Positions 44,386 through 53,864 of a stretch of 64,000 nt of DNA are shown one piece after another. Positions within the stretch are counted from its first letter, which is position 1. Each line of letters begins with the position of its first letter. Position numbers and translations under genes: made by a program. The stretch lies in NCBI GenBank assembly GCA_013334525.1, contig JAAXXK010000005.1, positions 18,857 through 82,856 on the forward strand. The letters run 5' to 3'. This stretch comes from Chlorobiaceae bacterium (GTDB taxonomy: Bacteria > Bacteroidota > Chlorobiia > Chlorobiales > Chlorobiaceae). The notes under the pieces were generated by a model that saw nothing but the letters and a program-made list of their open reading frames with translations, did not search any database and was not told where the DNA came from.

Positions 44386-44826
44386 AAACGGAAGCTAAAG
44401 GTAAAAAAAAGAAACTGTTTCCCAAAAAATAAGCGTACAACATATTATCCCGACCAGATCAAGGCAGATCAGGCGATTTCTCTGGTTCTGTGCCATGGGT
44501 TACCGTTGGAAATCAAATCACGGCACACTCCTCTTTTACCTGGCCATTTTTCATCGAATTACAGGGTATATTCTCGAATATTCATGATTTACGATATATT
44601 TTCATATATGTACACCATGGCGTGATGATCGGGGGAATATCCGTTGGCGCATGAAAGATTTTTTCAATGCCGCCAGGCCTGGTTCAGACAGCTCTTTCCA
44701 CGAAATATCGAACTCCATGTCAAAATCGCAATGATGGCGGAAAATGCTTATGACCGGATTCGTTTGCCATATGGCGGTATGAACCCTGTTTCTTAATAAT
44801 GAGTAGCCGAAAGAAGTAGTACGATT
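44386..44826. other. Intergenic region upstream of hybrid kinase
   Basis: This 441-bp stretch is AT-rich in its middle (about 44550-44615). It holds the tRNA-Cys promoter on the minus strand and the histidine-kinase promoter on the plus strand. The only coding candidate is a 50-codon ORF listed separately. No repeat or RNA gene is visible. Confidence 0.5.
44644..44796 (+). CDS. Possible small protein or gene fragment, 50 codons
   Basis: Too short for the ORF track. A TTG codon preceded by GGGGGA (about 8 bp spacing) opens a frame reading AHERFFQCRQAWFRQLFPRN and ending RLPYGGMNPVS. The composition looks protein-like and has no low-complexity run. I recognise no family. It may be a remnant of a larger gene's 3' end, since the frame is closed by a stop just upstream. 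Confidence 0.2.
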   Translation: MAHERFFQCRQAWFRQLFPRNIELHVKIAMMAENAYDRIRLPYGGMNPVS

Positions 44827-47307
44827 ATGTCCAATTACATGAGTGCTGACCAGGATATGGAGCAACTTATACCGGGAATCGACCAGGAGTGTTTCTGGCA
44901 TTGGAACCTGACGGATGACCGGGTTTCCATGAGTCGCCATTATTGCGAACATGCCCGTCACATTTCCGGCAATGATGCTTTCGATATGGCCTCAATCAGG
45001 ACGATTATCCATCCGGCCGATCAACAGAAATTTTTCGATGGGTTCAGTGCGCTTTGCCGTGATGAAAAAGATGCTGCCAGCATCGAATATCGCATGGTCA
45101 CCAAAAGCGGTTCGATTCGATGGATAGAGTTCCGGAGAGAGGCTATGGAACATGCTGAAGATGGAAGCGTCTCGGGGATCGTCGGTTCAGTGTTCGATAT
45201 TACCGAACGGATTAAGGCGAAGGAGGCTTTATCGAGACTGAATCGTTCGCTTCTCATGATCAGCAAATGCAGCCAGGCCATTCTGCACGCAAGCAACGAG
45301 ACGGAACTCCTTAACGATATCTGCCGCATCGTGGTCGAGATTGGCCAGTATCGCATGGCCTGGGTAGGTTACGCCCGTAACGACGATGATAAAAGCGTGG
45401 CTCCTGTCGCCCAGGTTGGTTTCGAAGAGGGATATCTTGAGACCCTGGGCCTCTCATGGGCAGATATTGACCGTGGGCGAGGTCCGACAGGTACGGCCAT
45501 CCGCACCGGGAAGGAGTCTTCGATGCGCAATATGCAGACCGACCCCGGTTTAATCCCGTGGCGGAGCCAGGCCATGGCGCGTGGCTACTCATCCTGCCAG
45601 AGCCTCCCGTTGAAAAATGAGGGCGGGGTACTGGGTGCCCTGACGATCTACTCTTCAATTCCTGATGCATTCGATGCCGCGGAGACAAATCTTCTGGGTT
45701 CACTGGCCGACAACCTTGCCTATGGAATCTCGATGCTGCAGGGTCGCAAGGCTCGCGAGAAGGCCGAGGAGGCCATGCGCCAGAGCGAGGCCCGTTACAG
45801 GAGCCTTTTCCAGAACAGGCATATCGTCATGCTGATCATCGATCCGGAAGACGGGTCGATCGTCGACGCCAACCCTGCGGCAGTTGCCTTCTATGGCTGG
45901 GAGCTGGATGAGCTGTTCAGCATGAAGATCTGCCAGATCAACCTTACCCCGACCGGGGAGCCGAATGCTGAAATGGAGCCTGCCCATGCAAAGCAATGCA
46001 ACACATCTCTCTGTATTCACCGGTTGTCCGACGGATCGCTCCGCGATGTGGAGGTTATCAGCGACCCGATAACCATCCAGGGAAAACGGCTTCTCTATTC
46101 GATCGTCAATGATGTTACCGACAGAAAAATGGAGGAGGAAAAGAAGGTTCACCTGGAGTCGCACCTTCGCAACTCCCAGCGTCTTGAAACCATAGGGACG
46201 CTTGCCGGCGGCATTGCCCATGATTTCAACAACATCCTGATGCCCATACTCGGCTACGCCGAAATGGGAGTGATCGGCGACCCTGCCGAAGACGCCCTGA
46301 ATGAATATTTCACCGAAATCATGCGGGCGGCGGAAAGGGCCAAAAACCTCATTTCCCAGATCCTGACATTCAGCCGGGCCCAGGAGGTTACCAGATCCGT
46401 CATAAGCATCCAGGCTGTCGTGGAAGATGCCCTCAGGGTTCTCGCTCCCTCTATCCCCGCAACGGTCAGGATTGAGCAGCATATCGATCAATCATGCAGC
46501 AATATCCTTGCCGATCCTTCCCAGATTCAACAGGTTATCGTCAACCTCTGCAACAATGCGCTCGACTCGATGGTCGGGTCCGGAGGAGGCCTGATAACCA
46601 TAAGCCTTTCTGAGGTGGTCGCCGACAGCCGCCTGAAGATGATCTTCCCGAAAATGGAAGCGGAACAACCCTATGTGCAGCTCACCATTTCCGATAACGG
46701 GTGCGGAATGGACGAAGAGACCATGGCACGCATCTTCGAGCCCTTTTTTACCACAAAACAGGTCAGCAAGGGGACCGGCCTAGGCCTCTCCATGGTCCAC
46801 GGCATCGTTATCGGGCATCGGGGGGAGATTACCGTAGAAAGCACTCCGGGCAAGGGCACCTCTTTTAACGTCTACCTGCCGGTTGTTGATGAAGAGATCG
46901 ATAGTCTTCTCCTTGAAACCACGCTCTCACCGATAAACTGCAGCGTCCTTTTCGTTGACGACGAACCTGACAGCCTCAAGATGATGACGTTGATGATGAA
47001 CAAGCTCGGGTTCCGCATCCGGGCGCTCTCTTCTCCGCTGAAGGCGCTTGAACTTTTCCGCCAGGATCCTTCACAGTTCGACCTTGTCATCACCGACCTG
47101 ACCATGCCCGAAATGAAAGGAGTCGACTTCGCCGAAGCACTTCACCAGATAAGCCCCCGGCTGCCGATTATCCTCATGACAGGTTACGGCAAGGACATCG
47201 AATACATAAAGCCGATGCAGCAATACGGCATCAGCAGGATCCTGAAAAAGCCGGTCAAGATGGGCAGACTCTCCTCCACGATCAATGAGTTGCTGGTCGG
47301 CGATTGA
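44827..47307 (+). CDS. Hybrid sensor histidine kinase: PAS-GAF-PAS-HisKA-HATPase-REC
   Basis: The 826-residue protein has no membrane helix, so it is a cytoplasmic sensor. A PAS/PAC pair spans about residues 15-135 (FWHWNLTDDRVSMS, GSVFDITERIKAKEAL). A GAF domain spans about 150-305. A second PAS spans about 320-440 (YRSLFQNRHIVMLIIDPEDGS). The H-box AGGIAHDFNN is near 460, then HATPase motifs (NLCNNALDSM, ISDNGCGMDE, GTGLGLSMVHGI). The receiver starts near 705 (LFVDDEPDS) with the phospho-Asp in VITDLTMPEM. No response regulator gene is adjacent. Confidence 0.93.
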   Translation: MSNYMSADQDMEQLIPGIDQECFWHWNLTDDRVSMSRHYCEHARHISGNDAFDMASIRTIIHPADQQKFFDGFSALCRDEKDAASIEYRMVTKSGSIRWIEFRREAMEHAEDGSVSGIVGSVFDITERIKAKEALSRLNRSLLMISKCSQAILHASNETELLNDICRIVVEIGQYRMAWVGYARNDDDKSVAPVAQVGFEEGYLETLGLSWADIDRGRGPTGTAIRTGKESSMRNMQTDPGLIPWRSQAMARGYSSCQSLPLKNEGGVLGALTIYSSIPDAFDAAETNLLGSLADNLAYGISMLQGRKAREKAEEAMRQSEARYRSLFQNRHIVMLIIDPEDGSIVDANPAAVAFYGWELDELFSMKICQINLTPTGEPNAEMEPAHAKQCNTSLCIHRLSDGSLRDVEVISDPITIQGKRLLYSIVNDVTDRKMEEEKKVHLESHLRNSQRLETIGTLAGGIAHDFNNILMPILGYAEMGVIGDPAEDALNEYFTEIMRAAERAKNLISQILTFSRAQEVTRSVISIQAVVEDALRVLAPSIPATVRIEQHIDQSCSNILADPSQIQQVIVNLCNNALDSMVGSGGGLITISLSEVVADSRLKMIFPKMEAEQPYVQLTISDNGCGMDEETMARIFEPFFTTKQVSKGTGLGLSMVHGIVIGHRGEITVESTPGKGTSFNVYLPVVDEEIDSLLLETTLSPINCSVLFVDDEPDSLKMMTLMMNKLGFRIRALSSPLKALELFRQDPSQFDLVITDLTMPEMKGVDFAEALHQISPRLPIILMTGYGKDIEYIKPMQQYGISRILKKPVKMGRLSSTINELLVGD

Positions 47308-47552
47308 CGACGGCGCCCTGTGAGCCATTCCTGCAAACGATCGTGAATTTCGACACGGCGTGAAGCTCTCCCAGGGGCAGGCACCCGTGAGGGGGGCTTT
47401 ATCGCATCCGGCCGCTTGGATGTAGAAAAAAGTAATCATACACTGAATAAAGGCTAATGGAGGCCATAGGCCTTTTAAGCCTGCATACGGATGGGCATGG
47501 CAAGGTAGTGCCTGACATCCGGACAACCCTGTTTAACCGGAAATGATTGAGG

Positions 47553-48380
47553 ATGCTAGATTTTGAACTGAACAGACAGAGCTGCATCCAGTGCGGCGAG
47601 TGTGTGGGCGATTGCCCGGCAAGGATCATCGCGATGGATGCCGATGGTTATCCCTCCATCCTGCTCGAAAAAGAGTCGACCTGCCTCCGATGTCAGCATT
47701 GCCTGGCCATCTGTCCGACCGGGGCGATCTCCATTCTCGGATTCAGGGCCGCCGGCAGCCGCCTGCTCGATGGCGGGTATCCCGATCCTGACAAACTTGA
47801 AACCCTGATGAAGGGTCGCCGTTCGGTACGCCGTTACAGGGCGGAGAATCTTGAACCGGAACTGTTGCAGAGGCTGCTGGATGTCGCCTGGCATGCGCCG
47901 ACCGGAGTGAACTCCCGCCAGGTACGGTTTACCGTGCTCGACGACAAGGCAAAGGTTGCCAGGCTTCGGGATGAGGTGATGGTCGGCCTTGTCCGGCTTT
48001 ATAACGATGGAGCGCTGCCGAAGGGGTCGGAATACTTTAGCCGGTTTATCCAGATATGGGAGAAGCACAACGTTGATCTCATATTCCGTGATGCGCCGCA
48101 CATGCTGGTTGCGTCGGCGCCCAGGAGCGTCGCGTGCCCGAAGGAGGACTGTATGATAGCCCTCTCCTATTTCGAGCTGTTTGCCCACTCATGTGGTGTA
48201 GGGACACTATGGAACGGCCTGGCCAAGTGGGCGATCGATGAGCTGTTGCCTGAGACCAGGCATCTGCTCGGCATTCCGGACGATCATTTATTGGGCTACG
48301 CCATGCTGTTCGGCAAGCCGGCGGTCCATTACGCACGTACGGTCCAGCATGGCCCGACCATGATCCATCGAGCACTTTAA
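47553..48380 (+). CDS. Ferredoxin-nitroreductase fusion protein
   Basis: The protein of about 275 residues starts with two 4Fe-4S motifs, CIQCGECVGDCP and CLRCQHCLAICP. An FMN nitroreductase domain follows (GRRSVRRYRAENLEPELLQRLLDVAWHAPTGVNSRQVRF, and later SYFELFAHSCGVGTLWNG). Such fusions can pass electrons from reduced ferredoxin directly to the flavin; the acceptor is unknown. The ORF track begins at an in-frame TTG 6 bp upstream; the ATG gives the better N-terminus MLDFELNRQSC. It stands alone, 245 bp after the kinase. Confidence 0.9.
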   Translation: MLDFELNRQSCIQCGECVGDCPARIIAMDADGYPSILLEKESTCLRCQHCLAICPTGAISILGFRAAGSRLLDGGYPDPDKLETLMKGRRSVRRYRAENLEPELLQRLLDVAWHAPTGVNSRQVRFTVLDDKAKVARLRDEVMVGLVRLYNDGALPKGSEYFSRFIQIWEKHNVDLIFRDAPHMLVASAPRSVACPKEDCMIALSYFELFAHSCGVGTLWNGLAKWAIDELLPETRHLLGIPDDHLLGYAMLFGKPAVHYARTVQHGPTMIHRAL

Positions 48381-48414
48381 GGGTAACTTTGCCATTTTGA
48401 CAGGGAGACGAGAG

Positions 48415-49020
48415 ATGAAAACGGATAAAGAATCCGATTCTGTTCCTCCGGCCTCAGTGGAGGCGGAGAAGAACTATTACCGGTTTCATGAGCAGCATAG
48501 TCACCTTGCCCCGGTTTTCGGCAATGACTGGTTTGCGCAGAAGGCCGAAAAATTCGCCCGTTTTTTCGGGACGCCGGTTTTTCTGATAACGCAGACGGTT
48601 ATCGTCCTGGTCTGGATAGGCTTGAACGTATCGGGCCTGACCAGGTTCGACGTTTATCCGTTCATCCTCCTGAATCTGGCATTCAGCCTGCAGGCGGCAT
48701 ATGCAGCACCGCTGATCCTTTTAGCCCAGACACGGCAGGCCGACCGCGACAAGGCCCACGCCGATGCCGATGCGCAGCACAGGGAAGCGCTTGCCCAGGC
48801 AAGCGAACAGCGGCTGGCGGTTGCAGCCCGCCATACGGAGCAACTGGTGGAGCTTCTCGAACGAAATACGCAGCTGACTGAACTTACCCGGCAGATGAGC
48901 CAGCACATTCAGGAGCTAACCCTTGAAATTCATGGACGTGTCCTGAGGGACGATGCCACTTCATCCGGATTGCCCGGCACTTCAGAGCAGCCCGATCAGG
49001 AGGGAGAGGAAAAGAGATGA
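48415..49020 (+). CDS. DUF1003 membrane protein
   Basis: The protein of about 201 residues has two membrane helices (VFLITQTVIVLVWIGLNVSGL and YPFILLNLAFSLQAAYAAPLILLAQ). These are the DUF1003 core, and the cytoplasmic part after them is a coiled coil rich in A, E and Q (DKAHADADAQHREALAQASEQ). The function of DUF1003 is not established. The ATG has GGGAG 7 bp upstream, which decides against the TTG start in the track. It follows the nitroreductase gene by 34 bp and may share its transcript. Confidence 0.85.
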   Translation: MKTDKESDSVPPASVEAEKNYYRFHEQHSHLAPVFGNDWFAQKAEKFARFFGTPVFLITQTVIVLVWIGLNVSGLTRFDVYPFILLNLAFSLQAAYAAPLILLAQTRQADRDKAHADADAQHREALAQASEQRLAVAARHTEQLVELLERNTQLTELTRQMSQHIQELTLEIHGRVLRDDATSSGLPGTSEQPDQEGEEKR

Positions 49021-49145
49021 TCTGTCGGCGTAGGCCGAATCGTCCAGTCTGAATGCAGGTTAACGGCGGGGGGTATGCAGTCGAATTGCCGACAGGCCAA
49101 CGCAATTGTCACCGGGCAGGAGGAGAGCTGGAAAAACCCCGGAGC

Positions 49146-49565
49146 TTACCTTGACTTGAATACCATGTACTTAACGGCGTTGGAGACCTCTTCGACTGAG
49201 AGCGCTTCATTGCCGCCCTTGGGTGGCATGGCACCGGTTTTGCCATCGTATCCTTCGACCGATTTTTTCGTCAGGAGTTCGATGCCCAGTTCAAGACGTC
49301 CCACCCAATCCTCTTTCTTTCCGGGTTTGGGTGCTCCGGCGGTTCCGCTGTCATGGCAACCCGCACAACTGGCTTCGTAAATCTCTTCGCCTGCAGCGAC
49401 TTTGGCGTCGGTCAACTGGTCGTTGGCTCCATGCGCTAAAGAGTCGTTGTTTTCGCGTTCAGCAGTTTCCTGATGTACAGCCGGAGTTTGCTGGACTGTT
49501 TTTTCCTGACCGCAAGCCCCGAGGAACAGGAGGCTGAAAAGAGCCAGCCTTGCATTATACTTCAT
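49146..49565 (-). CDS. Class I c-type cytochrome, predicted lipoprotein
   Basis: The protein of about 139 residues starts with a lipoprotein signal MKYNARLALFSLLFLGAC. A Gln/Glu/Asn-rich linker follows, then a small cytochrome c domain. The heme site is CAGCH near residue 70 and the methionine ligand is in KTGAMPPKGG. It resembles cytochrome c5/c555-like electron carriers with one heme. It would be tethered to a membrane on the periplasmic side. The ORF-track start 60 bp upstream would bury the signal peptide, so I prefer the internal ATG. Confidence 0.88.
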   Translation of the reverse strand: MKYNARLALFSLLFLGACGQEKTVQQTPAVHQETAERENNDSLAHGANDQLTDAKVAAGEEIYEASCAGCHDSGTAGAPKPGKKEDWVGRLELGIELLTKKSVEGYDGKTGAMPPKGGNEALSVEEVSNAVKYMVFKSR

Positions 49566-49744
49566 CTTACGTAGAATCGTTTTAGGTAAAACATACTTTG
49601 TGACGCTTGACGGCCTGTTGCGCACATCATCGCTGTATAGCTATCTGGTTATATAGCGAATCCGGAAAAATTTTACAAATCACAATTACCGCCTGAATTT
49701 ACTCTTTTCAACAGCGTTCACCAAAATCGGTTTTCTGAACTCTA

Positions 49745-50437
49745 TCAGGAAAATTTGTCGATCCGCAGGATGCAGCTTGTGTCATTATTTTCGGGGTTGT
49801 TTACCCTTGTCGATACCGGATAGAGATCAAGTGCGCCATCCCTGTCAGCGTTGAGCAGGTCGATGGCTGCGGGATTACCCGATTCCAGCCATCCCTTCCA
49901 TTCATCCTGTTCGAGGATTGCCGGCATTCGGTTGTGTACCGGTTTCATCTCCCGGTTGGACTGGGTGGTTATGATCGTGCAGGAGACGATCAAGGCAGAA
50001 GAGGGGGGGCCAGGAGGCTGCCACTGGTCCCAAAGGCCGGCAAAGGCCATCGGTTCGCCATCCCTTCGGTGAATGTACCATGGCTCCTTTTCGCCTTCGG
50101 CTACGCTTTTCCACTCATAGAATCCGCTGGCCGGAATGATGCAGTGGTGACGGTTCAGCATATGGCGGAAGTAGGGTTTTGCGGCAAGGCTGTCCGAACG
50201 GGCGTTGAACGGCCGGATTTTCGGCATTTGGGTTGCCCAGTGGGGTATCAGCCCCCAGCGGGCTGTGCCGAGACAGTAACGGCCCTGGTCGCTGAAAAGT
50301 GCGACGACTGGGCTTTGAGGCGTAATGTTCCAGCTTTGCCGGTAGCTGAACCCCGGGGTCTCCTCGAACGGCAGGGAGAGCTGGCGGAGCTGCTCGATGA
50401 AATGGCTGAGCTCGAAGAATCCGAAACGTCCACACAT
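49745..50437 (-). CDS. yedK: SOS response-associated peptidase (HMCES/YedK family, abasic-site DNA-protein crosslinker)
   Basis: YedK/HMCES proteins bind abasic sites in single-stranded DNA through their N-terminal cysteine and form a stable crosslink. The 230-residue protein has the catalytic Cys at position 2 (MCGRFGFF), the Asn in WNITPQSPVVA, RPFNARSD, the Glu in PASGFYEWK and the His in KPVHNRMP. The full active-site set is present. It is transcribed away from umuD-umuC across a 163-bp gap, which supports a joint DNA-damage response. Confidence 0.95.
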   Translation of the reverse strand: MCGRFGFFELSHFIEQLRQLSLPFEETPGFSYRQSWNITPQSPVVALFSDQGRYCLGTARWGLIPHWATQMPKIRPFNARSDSLAAKPYFRHMLNRHHCIIPASGFYEWKSVAEGEKEPWYIHRRDGEPMAFAGLWDQWQPPGPPSSALIVSCTIITTQSNREMKPVHNRMPAILEQDEWKGWLESGNPAAIDLLNADRDGALDLYPVSTRVNNPENNDTSCILRIDKFS

Positions 50438-50567
50438 GGCATGATGGGTTTATGGAATCATACAAAACGAAGCGCGGGGTTGCAAGGCCTGGGAAGTTTC
50501 TTTGTCTTCGCAAAAGCGGGAGTTCCGGTACTGGATCTCTTGTTATGGATTATTTTATACTTTGACT

Positions 50568-50582
50568 TGAAATCGCATTTCA
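50568..50582. promoter_or_regulatory. Palindrome in the yedK-umuD divergent promoter region
   Basis: TGAAAT-CGC-ATTTCA is a perfect 6-bp inverted repeat with a 3-bp spacer, 18 bp before the umuD ATG. Its position suits an operator site. No standard LexA box (CTGT-N8-ACAG or GAAC-N4-GTTC) was found in the gap. Whether a LexA-type or other repressor binds is unknown. Confidence 0.35.
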
Positions 50583-50600
50583 CCGAACGGACAAAGAACC

Positions 50601-51053
50601 ATGAAGCTGACACGAATCTGCAATACGCCCAGCCTTGATTTTTATGCAGCTGACCTTACTGTCGAGCTGGAGCTGCCGATGGCTCCAGGCTGCATCTCCG
50701 CAGGATTTCCATCTCCGGCAGAAGATCATCTTGAGTTGAAGCTCGATCTGAACAGGGCGCTGGTCCGTCATCCGAACGCCACATTTTACGGTCGCGTCAA
50801 GGGTTCTTCAATGATCGATGCCGGAATAGAGGATGGCGACATCCTGGTCATCGACAAGTCGCTCGAAGCCAAAGACGGCGACATTGCGGTATGCTTCATC
50901 GACGGGGAGTTCACCGTTAAACGCATCTCGATGGGCGACGAAGGGCTCTACCTCGTGCCGGCCAACCAGGAGTACAAACCCATCAGGATAAGCGAAGATA
51001 GTGAGTTTCAGGTATGGGGAATCGTTACCTACGTCATCCACAAGGCACGGTGA
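50601..51053 (+). CDS. umuD: Translesion polymerase V autoproteolytic subunit UmuD
   Basis: UmuD cleaves itself when RecA filaments form and then activates UmuC. The 150-residue protein has the cleavage site in CISAGFPSPAED (Ala34-Gly35), the nucleophile serine in VKGSSMIDAGI near residue 69, and the lysine in EFTVKRIS near 107. The length is normal. It starts 18 bp before umuC in the same direction, the classical umuDC arrangement. Confidence 0.97.
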   Translation: MKLTRICNTPSLDFYAADLTVELELPMAPGCISAGFPSPAEDHLELKLDLNRALVRHPNATFYGRVKGSSMIDAGIEDGDILVIDKSLEAKDGDIAVCFIDGEFTVKRISMGDEGLYLVPANQEYKPIRISEDSEFQVWGIVTYVIHKAR

Positions 51054-51071
51054 GCAGAAGGGCTCAAACTT

Positions 51072-52343
51072 ATGTACGCACTGGTCGACTGCAACAACTT
51101 CTACGTTTCCTGCGAGCGGGTTTTCAACCCGGCCCTGAACGGGCGACCGGTGGTTGTGCTTTCCAACAACGACGGCTGCTTCATTGCCCGCTCGAATGAG
51201 GCCAAGGCGCTCGGCCTGCCGATGGGCGGGCCGGCGTTCAAGTTTCGTGAAATCCTCAACAGGCATAAGGTCGCGATCCATTCTGCGAACTTTCCGCTCT
51301 ATGGCGACATGTCGTCGAGGGTGATGAACACGCTTGGCGGACTGGCGCCCGGCATGGAGATCTATTCGATTGACGAAGCTTTCCTCGACATGGAGGGGTT
51401 CGGCAGCATCGGCCTTGAGGCGTATGCAGGGATGATACGACGGACGGTGCGTCGCAGCACCGGCATTCCTGTCAGCATAGGCATCGCCCCGACCAAGACC
51501 CTTGCCAAGCTGGCCAACCGCATGGCCAAGAAAGATCCTCTTTTCGAGGGGCTCTGCATCCTCAATGATGAATCGGAGGCCCGTGCAGCGATGGCTGCGA
51601 TGGGTGTTGAAGATGTCTGGGGCATAGGGCGCCGGCATACGGAGTTCCTGAACCTCAACGGCGTAACGACGGCGCTTGACCTGGCCGACGCGCCAACCCA
51701 GTGGGTGCGCCGGCACCTGCACATAACCGGTGCACGCGTACAGGCCGAGTTGAACGGCCTCTCCTGCCTGCCGCTCGAGCTGGTGCGCCCGGCAAAGCAG
51801 AGCATCTGCACTTCGCGTTCGTTCGGCTCCGACATCACGGAACAGGCCGTCCTTGAACAGGCGGTGGCGAATTTTGCCGCCAAATGCGCCCTGAAGCTTC
51901 GGGGCGAAGGCGAGACGGCAGGGCTTGTTACGGTTTTCGCCTGTACGAGCCCTTTTGAAGAGCGTGCTGACCGCTACTGGGGAACTCGGAGTGTGGCGCT
52001 GCGGGTCCCGACGCAGGATACGCTCTCCATTGTAAAGGCTGCCGGGGCCGTACTCGGCGATATTTTCAAGCCTGGATTCCGCTACAGGAAAGCCGGCGTG
52101 ATCCTTGGCGACCTTGCCCCGCTTGCCGGGACCCTCCCGGCTTTGACGCTGTTTGTGCAGGAGGAGCCTGAGCCGACGGCGTCGACCAGGCTCATGGAGG
52201 CTCTCGATGCGGTCAATTCGCGCTACGGGCAGGGCACGCTCAGGATCGCCTCCGACGTTAAGGCCGGGTGGAAACAGCGCCAGGAAAGGCTCTCACCGCA
52301 TTACACGACCAGTTGGGACGATATTATCGAGATTCGCCCCTGA
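51072..52343 (+). CDS. umuC: Translesion DNA polymerase V catalytic subunit UmuC
   Basis: UmuC is a Y-family polymerase that copies damaged templates. The 423-residue protein has the N-terminal metal Asp in [20 protein letters not shown], the steric-gate region, [21 protein letters not shown], and the catalytic Asp-Glu in [10 protein letters not shown]. The [18 protein letters not shown] palm motif, the little-finger domain and a C-terminal beta-clamp-like tail follow. It shares a transcript with umuD. Confidence 0.97.
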   Translation: MYALVDCNNFYVSCERVFNPALNGRPVVVLSNNDGCFIARSNEAKALGLPMGGPAFKFREILNRHKVAIHSANFPLYGDMSSRVMNTLGGLAPGMEIYSIDEAFLDMEGFGSIGLEAYAGMIRRTVRRSTGIPVSIGIAPTKTLAKLANRMAKKDPLFEGLCILNDESEARAAMAAMGVEDVWGIGRRHTEFLNLNGVTTALDLADAPTQWVRRHLHITGARVQAELNGLSCLPLELVRPAKQSICTSRSFGSDITEQAVLEQAVANFAAKCALKLRGEGETAGLVTVFACTSPFEERADRYWGTRSVALRVPTQDTLSIVKAAGAVLGDIFKPGFRYRKAGVILGDLAPLAGTLPALTLFVQEEPEPTASTRLMEALDAVNSRYGQGTLRIASDVKAGWKQRQERLSPHYTTSWDDIIEIRP

Positions 52344-52424
52344 GCGGTGCCGCCTTGCCGTAAAGCCTTGTGCAGTTGCATGTTCCGGTGTACCTTTGAA
52401 GGAACAACCCTAATTCCTGTCGTC

Positions 52425-53636
52425 ATGGCCGAAACCCTTGTCCCGCTGTTGCTCATACTGCTGGTCGCCATTCTCGGTTACCTGTTCTACCGCAGCCAAC
52501 AGGAGGTCCGGCGGCTTGCGATCGACAACGCCCGCCTTCAGGTCGCGCTCGACCATGAGCGACAGGCCGTAGCCGCCACCTCCGAACTCCTGAAGTCGAA
52601 TGAACTCCGCCTTCAGGCGACCTTCGAGAACCTGGCCAACAGGATCGTCGAAGAGCGTGGCGCTTCGCTCACCGAGCAGAACCGCCAGAGGCTTGACGGC
52701 CTTCTCGAACCATTCAGGCTCCAGCTTGACTCTTTTCGCCAGAGGGTCGATGAGGTGCACCGCAACGATACGGAACTCTCCGCGCGCCTGCTCGAACAGG
52801 TTCGACAGCTCCAGGAGCTGAACAGCCGGGTAAGCGAAGAGGCCAACAACCTTGCCCGTGCCATCAAGGGTGAGAGCAAGAAGCAGGGGGATTGGGGTGA
52901 GCTCATCGTCGAGCGGATATTTGAAGCCTCTGGACTCGTCAGGGGGCGGGAGTACACCGTACAGGAGAGCGACCGCACGGAAGAGGGGCGGCTGGTCAGG
53001 CCTGACTTCATGGTGCATCTGCCGGGTGACAAGGCGGTCATCGTCGATGCGAAGGTGTCGTTGACGGCATATGAACGCTGGTGCTCCGGCCATGAGGGCG
53101 CGGATCGGAACGAGGCCCTGCAGGAGCATGTCCGCTCGGTCAGGCGTCACGTGGCCGAACTCGAAAAGAGGGACTACGCGGCCATCAGGGGAAACCGGAC
53201 GCTCGATTTCGTCATCATGTGCATCCCACTCGAACCGGCCTACCAGGCGGCCATGCAGGCCGATCCCGGGCTTTTCTACGAGCTTGCCGGAAAGAATGTC
53301 GTGGTGACCGGCCCGGCCACGCTCATGATCACCCTGAGGCTGATTGCCCAGATCTGGCGGCGTGAAAACGAGAACCGCAATGCGGAGCTGATAGCCGACA
53401 GGGCGGGCAGGATCTACGACCAGGTGGTGCTTGTGGCCGATGCGATGATCGATGCCCGCAAAAAACTCACAGGGGTTTCCGAATCGTTCGACCTCGCATT
53501 GAAACGCCTTACCGAAGGGAGAGGCAACCTTGCAGGCCGTGCCGAAGATATCCGCAAGCTTGGAGCAAAGGTATCGAAACGGCTTCCCGATGAGATGATC
53601 GATACGGATAGCCTGGACGAAAGCCGGGACAGCTGA
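52425..53636 (+). CDS. rmuC: DNA recombination protein RmuC
   Basis: RmuC limits DNA rearrangements in E. coli; the mechanism is unclear, though a nuclease-like fold is proposed. The protein of about 403 residues has an N-terminal membrane anchor (LVPLLLILLVAILGYLFY). A coiled coil follows to about residue 150, then the RmuC domain (GDWGELIVERIFEASGLVRGREYTVQ, RPDFMVHLPGDKAVIVDAKVSLTAYERW, PLEPAYQAAMQ). The ORF track begins at a GTG whose 26 residues are unlike the family, so I start at the ATG. It lies 81 bp after umuC. Confidence 0.93.
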   Translation: MAETLVPLLLILLVAILGYLFYRSQQEVRRLAIDNARLQVALDHERQAVAATSELLKSNELRLQATFENLANRIVEERGASLTEQNRQRLDGLLEPFRLQLDSFRQRVDEVHRNDTELSARLLEQVRQLQELNSRVSEEANNLARAIKGESKKQGDWGELIVERIFEASGLVRGREYTVQESDRTEEGRLVRPDFMVHLPGDKAVIVDAKVSLTAYERWCSGHEGADRNEALQEHVRSVRRHVAELEKRDYAAIRGNRTLDFVIMCIPLEPAYQAAMQADPGLFYELAGKNVVVTGPATLMITLRLIAQIWRRENENRNAELIADRAGRIYDQVVLVADAMIDARKKLTGVSESFDLALKRLTEGRGNLAGRAEDIRKLGAKVSKRLPDEMIDTDSLDESRDS

Positions 53637-53864
53637 CCGGATGTGATCGACCGCGAGATATCTCCCTTTGTTTCGTTTGGATATAAAGAACTTTACAAAA
53701 TAAAGTACCGTCCCCGAAACCGTAATCCTGAAAACAGAGTCAATGGATAGCGGTGGGAATGCTCGCTGGAGGTGGTGGCGTAAGTTCCACCTTTTGAGTA
53801 TCTTGGCTCATGCTGGCGATTTGTCGCCTCCTCGAAACCTGAACCCGGTAATCTGCGACGCCAA

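Noticed and set aside
44602-44961. 119-codon minus-strand ORF before the hybrid kinase
   Set aside because: Overlaps the kinase start on the opposite strand and shows no domain.
50438-50600. Canonical LexA box before umuD
   Set aside because: No CTGT-N8-ACAG or GAAC-N4-GTTC match was found; only a different palindrome is present.
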